Positions 33,506 through 42,590 of a stretch of DNA of 64,000 nt are shown piece after piece. The translations under genes and the position numbers were made by a program. Under the pieces are notes generated by a model that saw only the letters and a program-made list of their open reading frames with translations, had not been told where the DNA came from and did no database searches. Within the stretch, counting starts at the first letter, position 1. Each line of letters begins with the position of its first letter. Origin of the DNA: Bicyclus anynana. Taxonomy: Eukaryota > Arthropoda > Insecta > Lepidoptera > Nymphalidae. Location of the stretch: positions 17,826,501 through 17,890,500 of the forward strand of contig NC_069083.1 of the NCBI RefSeq assembly GCF_947172395.1. The letters are read 5' to 3'.

Positions 33506-36392
33506 CTGTGGAGTTAAGTTTTTGTTAATACTAAGAGTCAATCCATGAAGAAGAAAATTATTTAATATTAAGCAATTATAATTAAGTTGCCGCTTACCAG
33601 TAATGATTTATGGATTTGAGACATTTTCTTTATTTATTTTAGCCCTTGACTGCAATCTCACCCGATGATAAGTGATGATGCAATCTAAGATGAAAGCGGG
33701 CTAACTTGTTAGGAGTAGGATGAAAATTCACACCCCTTTCGGTTTCTACACGTCATCGTACCGGAACACTAAATCGTTTGGCGGTATGTCTTTGCTGGTA
33801 GGGTGGTAACTAGCCACGGTCGAAGCGTCCAATCAGCCAGATGTGGACCAATCAAGAAAACCTTAATCGGCCCAGCCGGGGATGGAACCCAGGACCTCCG
33901 TCATGTAAGTCCACTGCGCCTCGGAGGCCGTAAATCTAACTCAATAGCTCCACGGTAAAGGGACCGGACTCATCACCGGGATCGAGAATCGAGAGGACGT
34001 GGGTTCAATTTCCACCCTATGGACTATTGTCGTACCTACCCACACCTAAAGCAGCCTTTTCCGATTAGTCGGAGGGAAACAGGAAAATTGATCATTTTTA
34101 ATAATTTATGGGATATTCTTAAAAATATATGGGATATTCTTTAAAAAACATCAATGAATTCATCCCGAGGTTGCAAGGTACCATACCATGCAAGCACCTG
34201 AGAAGTCAATTAAATCTTTAGTTATTATAGATTTTTTCCACAGTTCAATGATAGAAACAGTTGATAAAAATACTTACTATTCTTCTTATTCATAAGCGTG
34301 TGATCAATTAGTCTAATGATTCGTCTTGTCTGTTCGTATGTTCCCTCGCATATATGTATGGTGTAGAATGGCATTAGAGACAAGGCGACAACTCTCATTG
34401 CAGTTGTTACCACTGTAAAGTAACCGAAATCGAAGCCGGGCAACTGAAAAAAAACAATATTTAGTTTTAATTTAGTTGATTGGCTGCCTCCATAGGCGGA
34501 TTGTAGATCATCGTAATTAAAAAAATAATTGGGTGACTTAGAAATTTCCATCTTTTCTCATTCTGCTTAACTTCTGTCATTAAATTCTTATTATTATCTA
34601 TCGGATGTAGATGAAATTCAGTTTTTCACAAATCCCTGGGAACCATGTATTTTCCGGGATAAACGTAGGCTATTTGTTGCTTAAAAACCTCCTCTATCTT
34701 CCTTTGAAAGTGCCAGTGAAATCGGTTCAATCTTTCCAAAAATTAGTCAGGACAAACAGAAAGACTGACAGACTAAATTTTTAAAAAATGCTCGAGTGTT
34801 TTGGTATCGTGTAAGAACCTGAGAATTAATTTTTAAAAAAAAAAATATTTTTCAATGTGTGACTTAATGTTTTAAGTTTATTAATCATTTGTAACTTACC
34901 AATACGCCTGTCAGTATTCTTATCACTAAATTCACAATAATAATAATATTCAATAGAGAAACCAAATTGCCAAGTATAATCTGGAACGCAAAATTTTGAT
35001 TAATATAACTAAATTAATTTCCCTACACATATACGCTGCCTTCACTCTTTCAAACTGAAATGTATGACACAAAGCAAGTTCTCTACATGCATTTTAATTT
35101 AAGACTATTGCTCCTCCAATCTATGCTATAACAAACCAAAAAATAATAGTGGTTGCTTAAGGCGTGATGACATTATTTTAATTTCTCCAATACAGACATA
35201 ATATTATTTTTGTAAAAAAAATCACACAAAGTAGTTTCACAACATTAATTTATCTATATCTATAGTAATATATAAAAAATAAACGCGCTTATCTCAGGAA
35301 CTACTACTCCGATTTGAAAAATTCTTTCAATATTAGATAGCCCATTTATCGAAGAAGGCTATAAGCTATATATTATCCCTGTACTTTTACGGGAACGGGT
35401 ACCACGTGGGTAAAACCGCACGGCGTCAGCTAGTACTAAATATACATAGTAATCTAATTGAAAAAGTTACAATAACCAAGACACAGCTTCTAAAAGATTT
35501 ACAAATCTTACTTCAACCAATTTCGTAAATAATGTTGAAGGTTACTTACTCTGTATCCAAACATGATGTTTATGTAATTACATTGTTCAAGCAAAAGCAA
35601 ATAACATCTCTGAAGACGTAGAATCAAATTGGAACGGTACAAGCAAACTGCTTCTAAACACTCATAATGGTTGAACTTAAAGTTCTTATCTTCACAGTTT
35701 ATTATATATTTCTCACTGACTACATCTTGAATGATGTCAGGCAAATTTTCCGTGCTACAGTAAAACACTCCAAGAACATCTTCAATCGCTTTGAGTCTAT
35801 ATTCAATTTGCACACAGTTTGACATCACGTCAATGTAGCTGATAATTTTCAATCCATGGTAAATGAAATCCATGAAATAAGAAGCAGAAATCAACCACCC
35901 GAAGATTATAAACCACGATAAGTGGTCGCAAATCATTGTAACAAACCAAATTACTATGAGAAAGGCACATATCTTCACAATTCTCTTTCTGATTTTGATA
36001 TAAAAGGATTTTCCAAGTATTTTGTCGATGTGCTGGTAAGAACTGTAGTAATCGACACAGCTTTGCCTTCCATACTTGTAAACGAAACTGAGATCTACAA
36101 TATAATGAATCAGATCGAAAATGTATGAAATTTGAATTGAATCCTTAAACTCGAACGATCCATTGGACAAGTGATTTGTTAATAAAATCTTTAAACAAAT
36201 ACCACAACAGCTCAGTGAAGAGAAAATTATGATAAGCAAAAATACTTTTTTGAATGACCACGAATATGCTAACTTATTACCATCGTGAGTTAAACAAGAC
36301 AGTGCAAAGAACTTCAGCAAATTATTTATTGGAGCTATCGTTAGTAAAATATCAGAAGTGGGATGATTCCTTCGTATGTCGTGGACGTCCAT
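33342..36392 (-). CDS. Gustatory (chemosensory) receptor, 7-transmembrane, four exons
   Basis: A complete gene on the minus strand, joined from exons 36392-35550, 34980-34900, 34443-34278 and 33505-33342 (843+81+166+164 nt; 417 residues plus TAG). Introns are 569, 456 and 772 nt with donors GTAAGT, GTAAGT and GTAAGT, acceptors TTCCAG, TTTCAG and TCCACAG, and phases 0, 0 and 1. Hydrophobic segments fall at about residues 49-71, 87-105, 140-156, 158-178, exon 2 (282-308), 319-341 and 395-413. The last segment holds TYSMLLFE (407-414), in the place of the TYxxxxxQF signature of insect gustatory receptors; the final Q is replaced by E. Start chosen at 36392, context AAAACATGG, with no in-frame start upstream. 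The long first exon and three short C-terminal exons fit lepidopteran receptors of this family. Such proteins form ligand-gated cation channels in gustatory neurons. The ligand is unknown. An odorant receptor is less likely. Confidence 0.88.
33630..33930 (-). mobile_element. SINE family B, near full length, in receptor intron 3
   Basis: Tail TTTTAGCCCTTGACTGCAAT at left; body GTTTCTACACGTCATCGTAC, CTAAATCGTTTGGCGGTATG; head GCCCAGCCGGGGATGGAACC and CACTGCGCCTCGGAGGCC at right. Same transcriptional direction as the receptor gene. Confidence 0.87.
33933..34150 (+). mobile_element. SINE family C in receptor intron 3
   Basis: ACTCAATAGCTCCACGGTAA head, GTGGGTTCAATTTCCACCC B-box region, CTATTGTCGTACCTACCC and GGGATATTCTTAAAAATATA end. 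The GGGATATTCTTAAAA end is duplicated at 34111 and 34131. Confidence 0.72.
34278..34443 (-). CDS. Gustatory receptor exon 3
   Basis: 55 codons plus one base, following TTTTTTTTCAG. Encodes LPGFDFGYFTVVTTAMRVVA, then LSLMPFYTIHICEGTYEQTR and RIIRLIDHTLMNKKN; donor GTAAGTATT at 34277. Confidence 0.9.
34605..34795 (-). mobile_element. Helitron-like fragment in receptor intron 2
   Basis: GAAATTCAGTTTTTCACAAA, TCCCTGGGAACCATGTATTT, CCGGGATAAACGTAGGCTAT resemble the 3' half of family H2 on the minus strand. Ends are worn. Confidence 0.55.
34900..34980 (-). CDS. Gustatory receptor exon 2
   Basis: 27 codons between GCGTTCCAG and GTAAGTTAC, phase 0 on both sides. It encodes one membrane segment (IILGNLVSLLNIIIIVNLVI, then RILTGVL). 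Confidence 0.88.
35262..35436 (+). mobile_element. Helitron-like element, family H1, in receptor intron 1
   Basis: TATCTATAGTAATATATAAA start, TCTCAGGAACTACTACTCCG, GATAGCCCATTTATCGAAG and CCGCACGGCGTCAGCTAGT end followed by A. Opposite direction to the receptor gene. Confidence 0.78.
35550..36392 (-). CDS. Gustatory receptor exon 1
   Basis: Residues 1-281, from MDVHDIRRNH to INIMFGYR. It holds the N-terminus and about four membrane segments. The donor GTAAGTAACC follows AGA at 35549. Reading on past the donor adds 13 residues (from VSNLQHYL) before a stop, which shows that the exon ends at the splice site. Confidence 0.9.
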
Positions 36393-36998
36393 GTTTTCGA
36401 TTGCTACTGAACGTTATTATGAATGTTATCCAAAATTGTATCTTTCAATTATGTCGATGCTATTAAAGTAATATCCCCTAAAATAATAACTCAATTTTAC
36501 ATAGATACTTCTAACGCTATAAGTGACGGAAAATTACTCGAGCATTATTTTATTATTTTGGATATTATTACACGTTTATAAAAACTTTTACATCTATATA
36601 AACAAAAATTAATTGCTGTAAAAATAAAAAATGTTGCTTATTATCTAGATAGAGTCATATTACTAACGTAATTAGTATTTCCATAACGTAAATATGGCTA
36701 GGAATTTGGTTTTTTTTTTTTCATATAAAACTTAAATTAATCCATATAACTTTAAACACGATAAATTGAATACGTTTGTTTAATTGCTTTCGACACTTCT
36801 GGACTGAGCTTGTTTTTTTCTTTTCAGTTTTTTTATACTTTATGCAGTTGGATTTTTTTATTTGTTTAATTTAATTTATTTATTTCACACTTTTTAGTTA
36901 CGATAGATGGTTAATTTCGGATTTATTTATTACGTTTATTACAAAGTACGATAATTTATACGTCCAACCGCGGTTAAGAAAATATTCAAAAATTCTAC
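36393..36998. other. Upstream region of the receptor gene, no clear promoter
   Basis: AT-rich. I did not find a convincing TATA box and initiator pair. No repeat recognised. Confidence 0.4.
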
Positions 36999-37045
36999 GG
37001 AACGTTCGGTGGGCGAATCCGACTCGCACTTAGCCGATTTTTATA
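36999..37045 (+). repeat. Short repeat with GAATCCGACTCGCACTTAGC
   Basis: CGGAACGTTCGGTGGGCGAA then TCCGACTCGCACTTAGCCGA is a piece of a common lepidopteran MITE-like repeat. A shorter piece (CGATACGCACTTAGCCGG) lies at 49864. Confidence 0.45.
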
Positions 37046-37179
37046 ATCAATATGTTTAATTTAGTCTATTTTATAACTTCACTTCACATACCTGCTCGCA
37101 CCTATAGTCATCCGCCTCACGTATTTTGTATAGACAACTAATAAATAACGTTTTTCTAATTGTAGTTTTTTTTTAAACA

Positions 37180-37478
37180 TGGCCATGATATACCATTTCA
37201 GAATCCTCACAAAAAGTTCTTGAATTTGATACCCACATTGCAATATTAGAAAAAAAATTTCATCTCGAGTCTTTAGCGTCTCACAGTCGTCTTGTTATTT
37301 TTTTTTTTAGTTTCACCTATCTAAGAACACTTGGGTTATTAAGACAAATCTAACGATATCCTAATTACGTAAATCCGTTCAGTGGTTTGGAAGATATGAG
37401 GTAATAAAGAATATTACATACATACATACAAGATACGCGCGAAAAACATAACCCTTCTTGCAGTCGGGTAAAAAGAGA
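37180..37478. repeat. Interspersed repeat ending GCAGTCGGGTAAAAAG
   Basis: TTTAGTTTCACCTATCTAAG, ACACTTGGGTTATTAAGAC, GTTCAGTGGTTTGGAAGATATG, ATACATACATACA and CAGTCGGGTAAAAAG. Non-coding. The GTCGGGTAAAAAGA end resembles the termini of the MITE at 5481. Confidence 0.5.
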
Positions 37479-37737
37479 GATATTAAAAATGAATTTTACT
37501 AACTGCAACGTTGTTGTATATTGAAATCGTTTATAGCACCTAACATACCGTAAGTAATTCACCTACGATAGTTTCACTAAAAGGATCACTGAGAGTGGTG
37601 AATGACTTAGGGGAACTGTTTGCAGCGCTCTTCATTCGCAACCGCTGCTCTAGGACCTTTTAGATATTATGCCTAGTGTGTAATAAACTTAAGTATCCAC
37701 TCCTTTGCTTGGGATTTGTTTGCTGTATAGAATACTA

Positions 37738-37873
37738 GTAGACGCAACTTTGTTCGTGTGAAATTCAAGTCCAATTTATCTCTATAGCAAATTTCATCTA
37801 AATCGGTTAGGCCGTATGGCCGTGAAAAGGTAACAGACAGACTTACTTCCTCATTTATAATATTAGTAGAGAT
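37738..37873 (-). mobile_element. Helitron-like element
   Basis: Plus strand ACTAGTAGACGCAACTTTGT, CTAAATCGGTTAGGCCGTAT, and TTATAATATTAGTAGAGATA; so CTAG at the 3' end and TCTCTACTAATATTATAA at the 5' end on the minus strand. Confidence 0.65.
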
Positions 37874-37914
37874 AAGTTTTTGTTAGAATTATTTTAAGTT
37901 TAAAGGTAATCTAA

Positions 37915-38490
37915 TTTACTATTTAGAACTATTTAGAGCTGCACTTCTAGAGAGGCCAAGGTAGCAAATAATTCAAGCAAGTAATTTTGCTGGTAATCCT
38001 CTCGCACCTACTTCTACGGCATACAGACTAACTAAGTACATAGCCATTTTAGTTAGTTCATTTGTTAGATCATAATATTTATTAACTTTTATACTGTGGT
38101 CCTTTGGAATGTTAGTCTCCCATGGCACAGTAAGCTATTACAACATAAGTACTATTCGGTTAGGTTTTTGGACAAAAGGAAAATGTCTGGTCTAGATCTC
38201 GAAATAACAACATCCGCTGGGATTTTATAATGTTTCTCATACGTATCCATTAATAATGTCCAATCAGGTGCAGAACCTAGGATTGAGTAAGGTTTACTAG
38301 ATGATTTTGTTATTGAACCTGCTTCGACGAAGTAGTGTAGTCAATCTATTTTGAGCTCTAGCTACTGAAAGGCTTATAGCTACACGTATGATTTGGAGTA
38401 CTCTATCGTTACGACGTGAGTAAAGACCCCTATCCAGGAGCACCTTGCATCCAACCAACAAGTGCCTTGTTGTTCCTATTGCCTCTTTGA
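37915..38490 (-). pseudogene. Decayed LINE ORF end with restriction-like endonuclease features
   Basis: Minus-strand pieces in order: VGCKVLLDRGLYSRRNDRV, LQIIRVAISLSVARAQNRL, then DWTLLMDTYEKHYKIP and ADVVISRSRPDIFLLS, then TVPWE-like remnants, then VNKYYDLTNELTKMAMYLV, EVGARGLPAKLL and LGLSRSAA. Frames change several times and stops interrupt. The RHN/RHD-like, RPD and ELTVPWE-like spacing resembles the restriction-like endonuclease end of site-specific non-LTR elements. This is inference from pattern. Smaller copies: 32690 and 61143. Confidence 0.6.
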
Positions 38491-38494
38491 CTTT

Positions 38495-38780
38495 GTCTGC
38501 GTGAAACTTTCAACTACCCCTACCCTACCCTTACCCTACCCTGCCCTACCATACCCTACCCCACAATAAAGCTCAAATTGACTACGTTTTAGTTAGAAAA
38601 CTTTGGTATGGAAAAAAGGAAAGAGCTATTTTTATGGTTTTTCCAGAAATTATTCGAATTTTTCTCGCCGTAAAAACCATCCTAGAACTTCAACAAACGT
38701 TTTAAAAAAAGAATTTGCCAAATTGGTCCAGGCGTTGTTGAGTTATGCGCTTACCAACGCATTTTGCGATTCATTTTTAT
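38495..38780 (-). mobile_element. Helitron-like element, family H3 (TACCC-rich)
   Basis: CTTTGACTTTGTCTGCGTG, a CTACCC-rich run, GGTTTTTCCAGAAATTATTC, GCCAAATTGGTCCAGGCGTT and GTTGAGTTATGCGCTTACC. Shares the CTACCC run with the element at 18398. Confidence 0.55.
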
Positions 38781-39484
38781 ATTATAGATTTACTGAAAAT
38801 ATCTTAGTAGATAGAAAAAGTGCTATAGTACAAAGTTTACAATAGGTAACCATTATTAAAGTTTATTTCCTTATAATACAAACGAACGTAGAAAGAAAAA
38901 ACTCTTCGTAGGACATACATTCCTTCGCATCTTGTGATACGAAAGAACGTATTACCCATTGGAGCAACTAAACAATTATAGGAAGTTAGTAGCGCTCTGG
39001 ACTTGGAAAATGAACGGTGGTATACTCCGTGCTTTGGAGAGCACGTAAAACCATTATTATCGTTAATTAACCAGTTTGCTATCACTTTATGCACTTTGAT
39101 CGATCAAGTTAATCAGATTAACGAACAAACGGACGGAACGTTACGGATTATTACCAAATTAATCCTGGATATCATCATCCATCCATCCATCTATAATTGA
39201 AACATTGACGAAGTAACGAGGTGGTATTAACTTACTTGTCATGTCCTTTATTTCTCTTCCCGTCGCATGGATACCACTCTGTTATTGGTTTCATCCACTT
39301 TTCTTTCTGTTCTATTCTGTTCTGTTATTATATTTTTAAATGTAGTTTTATCTTTTACTGATTATTATAATGACTTGTAATAAATTGCTGCCTTGCTGGC
39401 CTTAGACTATGAACAAACTATAACTTTTACTTAAAGATAACTTTTCTTAAGGTACGGATTGATATATTACATTTATTTCATATA
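38781..39484. other. Intergenic, no feature seen
   Basis: No recognised element; a short CATCCATCCATCCATC run at 39175-39192. Confidence 0.45.
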
Positions 39485-39682
39485 AAAAGATGTTGACTCT
39501 ACAACGTGCAATTGCAAAGTAAGTTTGTAACTAAACGTTGTAGAATCAACATGTCCTGAGGATGCTCCGGTTTCGGAGTGAAACGTACGTAGAGAGTATT
39601 TTTTGGACCTGGGTGACGTTGTCGCATGGGTTCGTCGACTTTTCGCGGATGATAGCAAAATAAATAAATCAAAGTAACGCCT
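39485..39682 (+). repeat. Structured repeat R, copy 3 (hammerhead-like core)
   Basis: Plus strand: CTGAGGA at 39556-39562, hairpin CTCCG-GTTT-CGGAG, GAAAC at 39580-39584, then ACGTACGTAGAG. Followed by GGACCTGGGTGACGTTGTCG, CATGGGTTCGTCGACTTTTC and ATAGCAAAATAAATAAAT as in copies 1 and 2. Upstream, TTGACTCTACAACGT and ACGTTGTAGAATCAA form another inverted repeat (39493-39550). Confidence 0.72.
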
Positions 39683-40119
39683 GCTTCTATCCAATGGTTC
39701 AATTTTTTTTATTAAAAATATTTTATCATATAGATCGTCAAATATTAAACGCCAAAAACACGTTACCTATATTCGAATATTGACATTCAGTAAAAGCATT
39801 GTTCATAGTTGCCACCCCGCCGGTCGTTCGTTACCGCGGAAACTCAATATATAGCAATCTATTGCATATCGGCGTTTCTTTTATTATCCCTGCGAGAAAC
39901 GTTAGGGGAAGAAAAGGTCGGAATAGATCATAGAACAATGGAGTATTTTATTGGGATCTGTAAATTATTGTTATCTAAAAAATATGGTTAAGTGAGCCCA
40001 GAGAAGGTTCAATAATGAATCACAATCGGTAATATAGGTTTGTTTCTTATGCAAATTGTGGAAATGTTATTTGTTAATGTATTGATTTAGTTTACAAAAT
40101 TTAGGTAAAATATAGGAAT
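39683..40119. other. Intergenic, no feature seen
   Basis: Ends in the RTE target-site duplication at 40120. No gene recognised. Confidence 0.45.
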
Positions 40120-40135
40120 ATATAAGGAATGAGGT

Positions 40136-41571
40136 AGGGCCTGACAGTATACCAGTCGAAGCTTGGAAGTGCCTGAAAGTGGATGGATGGAAATGGCTGA
40201 CTTTATTTTTCAATAAGTTGTTGCACGAAGAGTCAATCCCGGAAGAGTGGTCCAGCAGTTCGTTGGTGCCCATATTTAAAAATAAGGGTGATGTCCAGAA
40301 TTGCAACAACTATCGAGGAATAAAGCTCATGTCACATACTATGAAGATTTGGGAGAAAGTGATAGATAAGAGAATAAGAGAGGAGAGTGAGGTTACTCTA
40401 AATCAGTTTGGGTTTATGCCAGGACGGGGTACAACTGATGCTATTTTCGCTTTGCGTCAACTGTGTGAGAAATACAGGAATGCACAAAAGAATCTCCACA
40501 TGGTGTTTGTTGACTTAGAGAAAGCGTATGACAGAGTACCCCGTGAGGTTGTATGGTGGGCTATGAAAGTGAAGAAAATACCTGGGAAGTATGTTAGAAT
40601 AGTGAAAGAAATGTATAGAGATGCATGCACGAGCATACGGTCAGAAGCTGGTGTTACTGACAAGTTTCAAGTGGAGGTGGGCTTACACCAAGGATCGGCT
40701 TTAAGCCCCTATTTGTTTCTCCTAGTAATGGATGCTCTGACATCAGACATACAGGAAGAAGCACCTTGGTGTATGCTGTTCGCCGATGATATTGTACTTG
40801 TCGGAGAAAACGTATCTGAGGTACAGAGCAGACTGGGAAAATGGCAGGAGAAATTGGAAAGTGTTGGTCTACGAATCAGTCAAACGAAAACTGAATACTT
40901 ATTCTTGGACTTTGGCGGTACATCTCAATCTTCCAAAATTGCCTTAAATGATGTAACCCTACCAGCTTGCTCCGATTTTCGGTACCTCGGGTCGCTTTTT
41001 CAAAACGATGGCAATGTGGACCGAGATGTAAAAAGTAGAATGAATGCGGGATGGATGAAATGGCGACAGGTCTCAGGTGTACTATGTGACCCGCGAATGC
41101 CTCTTAGACTTAAGGGTAAAATATACAAAACGGTTGTAAGACCTGTCGTGCTGTATGGATCAGAATGTTGGGCGGTGAAAGGGATGGATAGTAAACGAAT
41201 GCATGTGAACGAAATGCGTATGTTGAGATGGATGTGTGGTGTGACAAGAATAGATAAAATAAGGAATGAGTATATAAGAGGAAGTCTGAAGGTGGCGCCA
41301 GTGACAGAAAAATTGAGGAGTAGAAGGTTAGCTTGGTATGGACATGTAATGCGTAGAGAGGAAAGTCATATTACTAGAAAAATGTTGAATGTGCAAGTGG
41401 AAGGTCATAAGAGGAGAGGAAGGCCAAAGAAGAGATGGTTGGATTGTGTGAAAGAGGACATGTGTGTAAAAGGAGTGGATGATGAGTTGACGAGTAATAG
41501 AAACGAATGGAAAAGATTGACATATTTTTCCGACCCCACTTAAGTGGGATAAGGGTAAGGAGATGATGATG
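40136..41571 (+). mobile_element. RTE-like LINE, 5'-truncated, with 16-bp target duplication
   Basis: ATATAAGGAATGAGGT occurs at 40120-40135 and again at 41572-41587. The element between has an open reverse transcriptase ORF and ends GGTAAGGAGATGATGATGAT, the short (GAT)n end typical of RTE elements. The apurinic-type endonuclease and the start of the reverse transcriptase are missing through 5' truncation during target-primed reverse transcription. Confidence 0.92.
40137..41543 (+). CDS. RTE-like reverse transcriptase, 5'-partial ORF
   Basis: The open frame runs from the truncation point, GPDSIPVEAWKCLK onward, to TAA at 41541-41543, about 468 codons with no internal stop. Counting from the GTG at 40179, motifs are NNYRGIKLMS (43-52), VDLEKAYDR (111-119, catalytic D112), LHQGSALSP (169-177), and FADD (201-204, catalytic D203 and D204). 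After these come SDFRYLGSLF, LYGSECWAVK, RMLRWMCGVTR, AWYGHVMRR and GRPKKRWLDCVKED, the usual C-terminal order of RTE-clade LINEs. No start codon, endonuclease or 5' region remains, so it is a dead-on-arrival copy, but the intact frame and target duplication indicate a fairly recent insertion. A decayed relative is at 63650-64000. Confidence 0.93.
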   Translation, partial: GPDSIPVEAWKCLKVDGWKWLTLFFNKLLHEESIPEEWSSSSLVPIFKNKGDVQNCNNYRGIKLMSHTMKIWEKVIDKRIREESEVTLNQFGFMPGRGTTDAIFALRQLCEKYRNAQKNLHMVFVDLEKAYDRVPREVVWWAMKVKKIPGKYVRIVKEMYRDACTSIRSEAGVTDKFQVEVGLHQGSALSPYLFLLVMDALTSDIQEEAPWCMLFADDIVLVGENVSEVQSRLGKWQEKLESVGLRISQTKTEYLFLDFGGTSQSSKIALNDVTLPACSDFRYLGSLFQNDGNVDRDVKSRMNAGWMKWRQVSGVLCDPRMPLRLKGKIYKTVVRPVVLYGSECWAVKGMDSKRMHVNEMRMLRWMCGVTRIDKIRNEYIRGSLKVAPVTEKLRSRRLAWYGHVMRREESHITRKMLNVQVEGHKRRGRPKKRWLDCVKEDMCVKGVDDELTSNRNEWKRLTYFSDPT

Positions 41572-41666
41572 ATATAAGGAATGAGGTTTTTTCACTATAA
41601 TAGCGGAAGAAACGTGACAGTCATATCTGATGGTAAGTTATAACTAGTCACGTTCTAAACGAAAAA

Positions 41667-41741
41667 TCATTAATTAAATGAAATTGATTAAAACGAATAA
41701 AAATCATCTATTCGTTTTAATCAATTTCATTTAATTAATGA
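41667..41741. repeat. Perfect 33-base inverted repeat
   Basis: Arms 41667-41699 and 41709-41741 are exact reverse complements, starting TCATTAATTAAATGAAATTG, with a 9-base loop AAAATCATC. It sits about 80 bases beyond the RTE insertion. No transposon signature at the ends. Confidence 0.9.
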
Positions 41742-42320
41742 TGATGAATGATATAACAAATATCAATCTAACAATTGTTCTTTTAAAAATATAAGATGAA
41801 TAGGTATAAGTAAACAAAAAATATTAACTAAAGAAAAAAATCACAATTCATAAAATCATAATAAATAATTTTCCATACAAAAATTATTATTTTAATACCC
41901 GTCAAACTTGGTTTGCGGATTTATCGGATTTGAAATGAAAATTCCGCTGAACTCAAAAAACACTAATTTTCACATCGGAACAAATTCCAATTTTCCGCGG
42001 TTTTGACTCTGCAATATCTATTCATGAGTTTTGGATGACATTCACGCGAGAATTCAATTACTGACGTCAACTTTAAACGCGAGGGAATAAAGTTTATTTT
42101 TGCGTCGCCCTATGTGTAAAATAAATTCTTACCCCGTCAGTTTTAGATAGGGTAGTTGTTGAGCAACGCAGTCGCTATGAAACTAGATAATAATTTAATA
42201 AACTAGGCAGAAAGTCTAGTAAAGTAAATAATAAGTTTATTCATTTATTGTTATAAATACTGCAGCACAACTGCAGTATAGGCAGGAGCGGCTTTAGGGT
42301 AGGGTGCGGTTGCAACAGGG
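41742..42320. other. Intergenic, no feature seen
   Basis: Nothing recognised. Confidence 0.45.
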
Positions 42321-42390
42321 GCACCAGGTGCCATGAGCGCCAGGTGCCATGAGCGCCAGGTGCCATGAGCGCCAGGTGCCATGAGCGCCA
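42321..42390. repeat. 16-bp minisatellite
   Basis: GCGCCAGGTGCCATGA repeated about 4.4 times almost exactly (first unit starts GCACCAGG). GC-rich against an AT-rich background. Directly followed by an RTE fragment. Confidence 0.92.
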
Positions 42391-42590
42391 GAACAGAAAC
42401 AAGGATATTTGCAGAGGAACTAAAGTCAACGATTCGCGAAGTTGAAATGGCAATGGGCAGGGCACATAGTTCGAAGGGCCGATGAACGTTGGGGTCCGAA
42501 GGTGCTGGAATGGCGACCCCCCACTAAATGGACCGAGCACATCAAGCGAATTTCAGGGAGCTGCTGGATGCTAGCAACTGTAGAATAGTT
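42391..42590 (+). pseudogene. RTE family 2 fragment
   Basis: AACAGAAACAAGGATATTTGC, GAAGTTGAAATGGCAATGGG, CACATAGTTCGAAGGGCCG, GGTGCTGGAATGGCGACCCC and GACCGAGCACATCAAGCG correspond to KLKWQWAGHIVRR, KVLEWRP and WTEHIKRI. Truncated at both ends. Confidence 0.75.
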
